Position numbers and translations under genes: made by a program
Notes under the pieces: model-generated
Told to the model about the DNA's origin: nothing
Database searches by the model: none
The model's input: the letters and a program-made list of their open reading frames with translations, nothing else
Shown: one piece after another, positions 58,554 to 64,000 of the stretch
Layout of the letters: each line of letters starts with the position of its first letter
Position numbering within the stretch: position 1 is the first letter of the stretch
Assembly: GCF_965201005.1 (NCBI RefSeq)
Contig: NZ_OZ241747.1
Location: 558,001-622,000, forward strand
Source of the DNA: Mucilaginibacter_A sp965201005
GTDB lineage: Bacteria > Bacteroidota > Bacteroidia > Sphingobacteriales > Sphingobacteriaceae
Length of the DNA stretch: 64,000 nucleotides
Direction: 5' to 3'

Positions 58554-59516
58554 CTAATTTTCGCAAATTTCCCAGATCGATTGCTTCACCGGTTTAAACT
58601 CAAAACCGATTGCCGCTTTTATCTTTCGGTTATCGTAATCCTGCACGCGGCTGGCCGCTTGTGCCGAAATTTTATCAACGCCCATTTTTTTGCCGGTAAA
58701 AACAGTACCGGTTGCCGATGCGCGCCAGGCAATTTCCAGCATCCAGGGTTTGGCTTCGGTTTGCGGCGGTTTTAGGTTAAAGTTTTTGGCAATTTCTGCA
58801 AAGAGGTTTTTATAGTTCCAGTTTTCAGCATTCAAAATAAAGCGTTCGTTGCTGATACCGCTTTCCATCAGCAAAATCATTGTTTTGGCCACATCTTCAA
58901 CGTCCACCAAACCGCAACTGCCGGAAGTATAAAATTTTAAACCGTTGCGCACCGTTTCAAAAATCTGTCCGGTGCCTTCTTTGCCCGCATTTTTACCGAT
59001 GATTAAGGATGGGTTAACAATCACGGCATCCAAACCTTCGGCCATGCCGCGCCAAACTTCCATCTCACTTTCGTATTTTGAAATGGCGTAGGCATTGTCT
59101 TTCGGCGTTTCTTCCAGGTGGTGGTTTTCGTTGATCAGCTCGCCGGGTTTTCCTTCGCCAATGGCCGCAATGGAACTTACATGGAGCAAACGGATGCCAT
59201 TCTCCGTACAAAGATTGACCAAGTTTGCCGTGCCTTCCACATTATTTTGGATCAGTTTTTTTTTGAGCGACGGATCAAACGAAACCAAAGCCGCGCAATG
59301 ATAAACCTGCGTAACGCCCGGCAATGCTTCTTTTAAGGCATTAATTTCGAGCAAATCAGCCTCAACCCAAACAATTTTATGCTGAAAAGGAAGCAGCATT
59401 TCCGGGATTTTGGAAGATGCGCGTTTGGTGCAATGGATGCTGTTTTTACCACCTAAAATTAGTTGCCGGCAAACTTCGGAACCGAGAAAACCTGTTGCAC
59501 CTGTTACTAAAATCAT
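58554..59516 (-). CDS. NAD-dependent epimerase/dehydratase (extended SDR)
   Basis: 320 residues. NAD loop VTGATGFLGSEV; catalytic SSIAAIG and YAISKYESE (YxxxK). Resembles dihydroflavonol-4-reductase-like members rather than sugar epimerases; substrate unknown. Three in-frame repeat copies: 59437-59448 (LILGGKNSIHC, directly after the first helix), 59324-59335 (LKEALPG) and 58697-58708 (TGTVFTGKK). None hits the catalytic core. Confidence 0.9.
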   Translation of the reverse strand: MILVTGATGFLGSEVCRQLILGGKNSIHCTKRASSKIPEMLLPFQHKIVWVEADLLEINALKEALPGVTQVYHCAALVSFDPSLKKKLIQNNVEGTANLVNLCTENGIRLLHVSSIAAIGEGKPGELINENHHLEETPKDNAYAISKYESEMEVWRGMAEGLDAVIVNPSLIIGKNAGKEGTGQIFETVRNGLKFYTSGSCGLVDVEDVAKTMILLMESGISNERFILNAENWNYKNLFAEIAKNFNLKPPQTEAKPWMLEIAWRASATGTVFTGKKMGVDKISAQAASRVQDYDNRKIKAAIGFEFKPVKQSIWEICEN

Positions 59517-59704
59517 AAAAAATTTAATATCTCCATGCTGAATTTACACAATCGGCACAGCGGTAAAATTAACGTTAAATCAAATCAATGCTGATTTAAA
59601 AAGGCTGATTTAACTGATGATTATGTTAAAATAAAAATTTATGCCCGGGAAATAATCAAACAACGTTGCTAAGTAATTGGTTTTCTGTTTTATAACCCTT
59701 AAAC

Positions 59705-60004
59705 ATGAAAACGATCTTAAAATCAGCAGCTTTATTGATGTTCTTTTTTGCGGCAGCCTTATCGGTAAATGCACAAACTATTGTCCGTAAAAAACCGGTT
59801 GCGCCGCAAACAACTGCTGTGCGGCCACCGGCACCATCGCCAAAACATACCTGGGTAAGTGATGAATGGAAGCACGACCCGAAAGGTTACGTTTGGAAAG
59901 GCGGCCACTGGGAAACGCCGCCCAAAGACAAGGCTTTTTATGTTAAAGGCCATTGGCGCCACGTGCCAAAAGGTTATGTATGGATGCCGGGCCACTGGAA
60001 ATAA
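59705..60004 (+). CDS. Small secreted YXWXGGHW-repeat protein
   Basis: 99 residues: signal peptide ending VNAQT, Pro-rich linker, then three related units GYVWKGGHWE, AFYVKGHWRHV and GYVWMPGHWK. This matches the short aromatic repeat family found in the envelope of many Bacteroidota and Proteobacteria. Function unknown. Confidence 0.8.
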   Translation: MKTILKSAALLMFFFAAALSVNAQTIVRKKPVAPQTTAVRPPAPSPKHTWVSDEWKHDPKGYVWKGGHWETPPKDKAFYVKGHWRHVPKGYVWMPGHWK

Positions 60005-60008
60005 TCCG

Positions 60009-60030
60009 ATGCTGTTTTTACCGGGTAAAA
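60009..60030 (+). repeat. Solitary palindromic-repeat copy (GTT arm)
   Basis: ATGCTGTTTTTA at 60009-60020, CCGGG, then TAAAAAAC, just after the stop of the YXWXGGHW gene. Confidence 0.8.
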
Positions 60031-60164
60031 AACTTGCTGCCAAAGCCCAAACCTAAAAATCGGTTGCAGCTGTGCCCCGGGGCAAAAGTGGGCTGTCGAT
60101 CTTCTGCAAAAAAACCGGCTTTTGCTTTTTGTTGATTACTGCTTTTTAATGATCCATATAATTA

Positions 60165-60220
60165 AACTGAAATATAAGTTAAATAACGTAAAAAACAGTT
60201 GTATAACTGAAATATAAGTT
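60165..60220. promoter_or_regulatory. Tandem BlaI-type operators
   Basis: AACTGAAATATAAGTT occurs twice, at 60165-60180 and 60205-60220, exactly 40 bases apart (about four helix turns). Between them CAGTT and AACTG face each other (60196-60209). Placed just upstream of the BlaI-type gene, so it is the likely autoregulatory site. Confidence 0.65.
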
Positions 60221-60232
60221 TTAGTTTTGGGC

Positions 60233-60601
60233 ATGGAAGAATTGACCAAAACAGAAGAACGCGTGATGCAGGTTTTATGGCGATTGAAAAAGTGTTTTAT
60301 AAAAGACCTTATCGATGCCCTGCCAGATGATCCCAAACCGCCATATAATACCATTTCCTCTGTGGTGCGGCTGCTGGAGAAAAAAGGCTATGTAGCTTTT
60401 AAAGCTTATGGCAAAACGCACGAATATTTCCCGGCAATTTCAAAATCTGATTATCGGAAAGCTTCTTTTAAGAAGGTTTTTTCGGGATATTTTGACAATT
60501 CTGCCGAATCACTTTTTTCTTTTATGCTGAAAGAAGAAAAACTGAGCGAAGAAGATCTGGACAAAATCAAAGCCATCATCAACAAAAACGAAGAAAAATG
60601 A
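60233..60601 (+). CDS. BlaI/MecI/CopY family transcriptional repressor
   Basis: 122 residues from ATG 60233 (MEELTKTEERVMQVLWRL). Winged helix with YNTISSVVRLLEKKGYV, then a dimerisation tail. In the family, the repressor is cut or released when the partner M56 protease is activated. The partner gene overlaps by 4 bases. A beta-lactamase is not adjacent, so the signal need not be a beta-lactam. Confidence 0.93.
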   Translation: MEELTKTEERVMQVLWRLKKCFIKDLIDALPDDPKPPYNTISSVVRLLEKKGYVAFKAYGKTHEYFPAISKSDYRKASFKKVFSGYFDNSAESLFSFMLKEEKLSEEDLDKIKAIINKNEEK

Positions 60602-62250
60602 AAGCGGTGGTTTACCTGTTGCAGGTTTCGGCCTGCAGCGCAATTTTCTATCTGTTTTATTTCCTGCTGCTGCGGAAACTTACTTTTTTCACGCTCAACA
60701 GATGGTTTTTGCTGACAACGGTTTTGCTAAGTTTTCTGATCCCGGCCATTTCGCTGCCGGTTGACCGCGGGCAGCCGCATATCGTTATCGTGCAGCAGGC
60801 GGTCAATGTGAACACTTTGCAATTCTCATCGGCAGAAAAAACAATTGTCCGGGTAAAAACAGCACCGAAAACTTTTGATTACCTACTGTTTTTAAGGGTA
60901 ATTTATTGGATTGTGGTAATTGGTTTGTCCGTTAAGCTGATTGTTACTTTGATCCGGTTTTTTAGAAAACTCAAAGGCAAGCAAACGGTCAAATCCGGTC
61001 GTATAAATATCATCCAAAGTCAAAGTGAATTCCCAAACGGTTCATTTTTAAATTACATTTTTCTCAACGGTCAGGATTTGTCTGCGGATGAATTGCAGCA
61101 GATCATTACCCACGAAATGCTGCACGTACAATTGGCACATTCCGTTGATCGGGTCCTGATCAAAATCGCGCAGATTTTGCTTTGGTTCAATCCTTTTATT
61201 TATTTCTATGCAAAATCCGCAGAAGAAAACCACGAATTTGAGGTGGACCGCGCGCTCACAAATGCTACCGACAAACGAAGCTATGCCAACCTGCTGCTGC
61301 ATCTTTCGGTGGCTGGCGGTGGCACGCTTTACCACAGTTTTAGTAAAGTACCACTTAAAAAACGTATCGCCATGTTATTTAACCAACCCTCAGCAAAAAT
61401 GAAAAAAGTGATTTATGTATTGATCTTACCGGTGGTATTGATCAGTTGCCTGGCTTTTGCCAAATTGAAAAGCAATAAAACAGACAATAAGTATCTTAAA
61501 AAGACAGAAAAAGCAGACAAAAGCCCAATGGTTTTAAAAGATCAGTTTTATACACGTTTAAGATTAAAAGATGGAAAAGGGCGGGATTATGATAAAGTGA
61601 TTGTTCAAACGAAGGAAAATAATGGGCGGAGTACCTACTCAAATATAAAAGTTGACGGTAAAGCTGTTTTTTTAATTGATAAAAAGCCTTATACCGAAGA
61701 GCAGATCAAAAATATGCCAGGTTCGGTTATTGCAAAATTATTTTTAGATGGTTCTTTTTTTGGTAAAAAACAGGCAGCTTTTCCGGCTGATATAGCAAGA
61801 TACAACGCTATATTTATTTTGCACACCAAAAAAAGTGCTGATACCACAAAATATCGCCAGAAACTTAAACGTACACCGGAACAAATAAAAGGCAAAGCAG
61901 ATAAGATACCCAACCATCCTTTCTTATTCGAAGTAAAAAAAGGCCATCGGTTCCCTGAACCTTTTAAACTTAAAGATCAGGACAAAAAATCGACCTTCAA
62001 AGTTACTAAACTATCCTATCTTGCTCCAAAGAATATACTTACACAGTTAAAGAACGATCAAAATAACTCTTATGTATCTGTAGGTAAAATAATCAACATG
62101 AATACTTTTCAAAAGGAACAGGATAGGGTTTTTAAATTTCTTTCTGCGATGTTCCCTAATGTTGAAAAAAAGCATATTATTTTTAAGGTTGATACTACAC
62201 AACAAAAAAATGCTTGCACTGTAATTATGGACGTGTGGTTTGGCAAGTGA
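60598..62250 (+). CDS. BlaR1-like M56 family membrane metallopeptidase
   Basis: 550 residues. Four N-terminal membrane helices, the zinc motif HEMLH in IITHEMLHVQLAHSVD and the downstream EENHEFEVDRA, then a further helix (VIYVLILPVVLISCLAFA) and a ~250-residue extracytoplasmic part that is not a penicillin-binding domain as far as I can see. Likely sensor-protease of the repressor above. An in-frame repeat half-site (60854-60865) encodes VKTAPKT. Confidence 0.9.
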   Translation: MKAVVYLLQVSACSAIFYLFYFLLLRKLTFFTLNRWFLLTTVLLSFLIPAISLPVDRGQPHIVIVQQAVNVNTLQFSSAEKTIVRVKTAPKTFDYLLFLRVIYWIVVIGLSVKLIVTLIRFFRKLKGKQTVKSGRINIIQSQSEFPNGSFLNYIFLNGQDLSADELQQIITHEMLHVQLAHSVDRVLIKIAQILLWFNPFIYFYAKSAEENHEFEVDRALTNATDKRSYANLLLHLSVAGGGTLYHSFSKVPLKKRIAMLFNQPSAKMKKVIYVLILPVVLISCLAFAKLKSNKTDNKYLKKTEKADKSPMVLKDQFYTRLRLKDGKGRDYDKVIVQTKENNGRSTYSNIKVDGKAVFLIDKKPYTEEQIKNMPGSVIAKLFLDGSFFGKKQAAFPADIARYNAIFILHTKKSADTTKYRQKLKRTPEQIKGKADKIPNHPFLFEVKKGHRFPEPFKLKDQDKKSTFKVTKLSYLAPKNILTQLKNDQNNSYVSVGKIINMNTFQKEQDRVFKFLSAMFPNVEKKHIIFKVDTTQQKNACTVIMDVWFGK

Positions 62251-62258
62251 TCGCAGCA

Positions 62259-62284
62259 ATCTTCTTTTATCACCATAAAATTCA
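62259..62284 (+). repeat. Decayed palindromic-repeat copy
   Basis: ATCTTCTTTTA, one base shorter than the arm, then TCACCATAAAATTC, after the M56 gene. Confidence 0.6.
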
Positions 62285-62333
62285 ATACTTGATAAGAAAT
62301 ACCAGATATTTGGGCCAGAACTAAGCTGCTTAA

Positions 62334-63518
62334 ATGTCTTTAATTGATTTTTTTTCGCCTGTGGATGCCGGGCGTTTGCTGCCCGAAAACGGCTTTAACA
62401 ATGGCCGTTTGGGCACTTGTATTACTGTTTTTACCGATACTTTCCCGGATTTGGAAAACCAAAAACCTGATCTGGCCATCATCGGCGTGCTCGAAGACCG
62501 CAATGCAGACGGAAATTCCGGCTGCGCTTTGGGCCCGGATTATATCCGCGAAAAATTATATCAATTGTTTGAAGGAAGTTACAAAACCAAAATTAACGAT
62601 CTGGGCAACATCCGCCGCGGCGAAACGGTGGTTGACACTTTTATCGCCCTAAAAACAGTAGTGGCCGAACTGATCAAAAAAGATATTTTACCGGTCATCA
62701 TCGGCGGCAGTCAGGATTTGACCTATGCCCAATACCTGGCTTACGAAGTGCTGGGGCAAAAGGTCGATCTGGTGGTTGTGGATGCCAAACTGGACATGGA
62801 CGATGACCATTTCCCGGGAACGATTGAAACCACTTCTGCAGCTTACCTCAACAAGATATTTATGCACGAGCCGGATATGCTGTTCAACTTCAGCAACCTC
62901 GGTTATCAAACGTATTTTGTAAACCAGGAGCGGCTGCAAATGATGGAAAAGCTGTTTTTTGATGTGCACCGTTTGGGCAGTTTAAGCGGGAAAATCCAGC
63001 TGACAGAACCTGTAATCCGCAACGCCAGCATGATTAGTTTTGATGTCGGGGCGGTTCGTTCTTCGGATGCGCAGGCTAATTTTAACGCCGTGCCGAATGG
63101 TTTTTATGGCGAAGAAGCCTGCCAGGTTTGCCGTTATGCCGGATTTAACGATAAACTCACGTCGATCGGTTTTTATGAATTTAACCCCGCTTATGACAGC
63201 AACGGGCAAACGGCGATGTTGCTGGCGCAGATGATCTGGTATTTTATTGACGGTTTTTATAATCGGAAAAAAGACTTTCCGGTTCACCCGAAATCACAAT
63301 ATCTGATCTATAAAACGAGTTTAAAGCATAAAGAACACGAACTGGTTTTTGTAAAAAGCAAAAAATCCGAACGCTGGTGGATGCAGATACCTTATCCAAC
63401 GGGCGGCTCTAAAAACGAGCGTTATCATTGGGTTCCCTGCCATTATGATGATTATTTGCTGGCAGTTTCCGGCGAAATGCCCGATCTTTGGTGGCGCACT
63501 TATCAAAAATTAATCTGA
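62334..63518 (+). CDS. Arginase/formimidoylglutamase-fold protein lacking metal ligands
   Basis: 394 residues. The ureohydrolase frame is evident, but each metal motif is altered: GGSQDLTY instead of GG(G/D)H, VVDAKLDMDDD instead of DAHxD, and SFDVGAVRSSD instead of SxDxD. Dinuclear manganese binding is therefore unlikely. I recall a Bacteroidota subgroup annotated as formimidoylglutamase with the same losses, so this looks conserved rather than broken; its role is unknown. A repeat half-site (62650-62661) encodes ALKTVVAEL. Confidence 0.85.
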   Translation: MSLIDFFSPVDAGRLLPENGFNNGRLGTCITVFTDTFPDLENQKPDLAIIGVLEDRNADGNSGCALGPDYIREKLYQLFEGSYKTKINDLGNIRRGETVVDTFIALKTVVAELIKKDILPVIIGGSQDLTYAQYLAYEVLGQKVDLVVVDAKLDMDDDHFPGTIETTSAAYLNKIFMHEPDMLFNFSNLGYQTYFVNQERLQMMEKLFFDVHRLGSLSGKIQLTEPVIRNASMISFDVGAVRSSDAQANFNAVPNGFYGEEACQVCRYAGFNDKLTSIGFYEFNPAYDSNGQTAMLLAQMIWYFIDGFYNRKKDFPVHPKSQYLIYKTSLKHKEHELVFVKSKKSERWWMQIPYPTGGSKNERYHWVPCHYDDYLLAVSGEMPDLWWRTYQKLI

Positions 63519-63533
63519 TATTTATATTACGTT

Positions 63534-63556
63534 ATACTTCTTTTATCACCTAAAAA
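63534..63556 (+). repeat. Palindromic-repeat copy just upstream of a start codon
   Basis: ATACTTCTTTTA at 63534-63545, TCACC and TAAAAA, ending six bases before the ATG at 63562. Confidence 0.75.
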
Positions 63557-63561
63557 ACAAC

Positions 63562-64000
63562 ATGAAAAAAATACTTTTTATAATGCTGTCGGCCTCGCCG
63601 TTTCTGGCTACTGCACAAACTGCTAATTATGATATAAAAGGGAAAATAGGAAACCTTAACCAGCCTGCTAGGGCTTATTTGATCCATCGCGATCAGGGGA
63701 AAAACATCACTGATTCTGTTGTTTTGACAGCCGGAAATTTTGAGTTTAAAGGAAATATTGCATCGCCAACACAAGCATTGTTACTGCTTGACCATGCTGG
63801 GGCTGGGCTTCAAAGTTTGGGCAGAGGAGCAGATGTGCTGAATATTTATATCGAAAACGGAACGATTGCAATCAACGGAAAAGACTCGGTAAAAACAGCA
63901 AAAATCATCGGTTCTAAATTAAACGATGACAACGCAAAACTGGCCGCGGCCATTAAGCCGGTGCTGGATAAAGCGCAGGTTTTGAACAACGATTATCAGA
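63562..64000 (+). CDS. DUF4369/TlpA-type secreted protein, 3'-truncated by window edge
   Basis: 146 codons are present and the frame is open at the end. Signal peptide MKKILFIMLSASPFLATAQT, then YDIKGKIGNLNQPARAYLIH and a beta-rich segment typical of DUF4369, which normally precedes a thioredoxin-like AhpC/TSA domain; that domain, if present, lies outside. A repeat half-site (63890-63901) encodes DSVKTAKIIG. Probably periplasmic redox protein. Confidence 0.75.
   Translation, partial: MKKILFIMLSASPFLATAQTANYDIKGKIGNLNQPARAYLIHRDQGKNITDSVVLTAGNFEFKGNIASPTQALLLLDHAGAGLQSLGRGADVLNIYIENGTIAINGKDSVKTAKIIGSKLNDDNAKLAAAIKPVLDKAQVLNNDYQ

Overview
The window is chromosomal DNA from a member of the Bacteroidota, most likely family Sphingobacteriaceae (Pedobacter/Mucilaginibacter-like; the genus cannot be fixed by reading). 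The signs are a chromosome-type gene set (miaB, sigma-54 regulator, lptE, secG, groES-groEL in one run), a kdp operon with a separate KdpD sensor domain and its own porin, BlaI/M56 and DUF4369-type genes, and several gene starts preceded by the Bacteroidota -7 box TAnnTTTG instead of a strong Shine-Dalgarno. I see no rRNA, tRNA, CRISPR array, insertion sequence, transposase, phage gene or plasmid gene.

Layout. 1-3.4 kb: 3' part of an M13 peptidase gene, then pnuC and a NadR-type kinase (NAD precursor salvage), then a tiny lipoprotein. 3.7-9.5 kb: a complete RND tripartite efflux operon (adaptor, pump, outer membrane factor) on the minus strand. 9.6-14.8 kb: small secreted proteins, a Gfo/Idh/MocA oxidoreductase, an SDR without the usual catalytic Tyr/Lys, DUF1345, AI-2E transporter, clpS. 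14.9-20.9 kb: a secreted protein, the stranded 3' end of an iron permease-like gene, a macroglobulin/TonB-plug surface protein, dcd, a phosphopantetheinyl transferase and lipB. 21-31.3 kb: potassium uptake island: NtrC-type regulator, a 27-codon gene, kdpF, kdpA, kdpB, kdpC, porin, KdpD sensor domain and a separate histidine kinase. 31.3-35.5 kb: serine deaminase, groEL, groES. 35.7-41.1 kb: secG, a repeat-rich acidic TPR protein, lptE, a sigma-54 regulator, miaB. 41.2-49.8 kb: AsmA-like protein, ilvE, MacB/FtsX permease, UspA, a SerB-SerA-type fusion, thioesterase. 50.4-58.4 kb: a surface polysaccharide cluster with six family 2 glycosyltransferases (four close paralogues) around a Wzt-type ABC ATPase. 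58.5-64 kb: epimerase-type reductase, YXWXGGHW protein, BlaI-BlaR1-type pair, an arginase-fold protein lacking metal ligands, and the start of a DUF4369/TlpA-type protein.

The most unusual content is not a gene. A 12-base half-site, ATGCTTCTTTTA with the alternative arm ATGCTGTTTTTA/ATACTGTTTTTA, occurs about 80 times by eye in 64 kb, on both strands, between and inside genes. In full form it is a roughly 30-bp imperfect palindrome (arm, 5-6 base loop, reversed arm). Eight larger copies are 75-96 bp intergenic elements with the half-sites as terminal inverted repeats, some nested in outer arms GGCCTGTTTAAA/TTTAAACAGGCC. Inside genes it is read in frame and adds recurrent peptides (DASFT, DTVFT, VKEAS, IKTV, LGGKNSI); next to genes it often touches or supplies start or stop codons. 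One gene (36049-37824) carries five clear and at least three decayed copies. It recalls Rickettsia palindromic elements, REP/MITE elements and uptake-signal sequences, but I do not recognise it as a named family.
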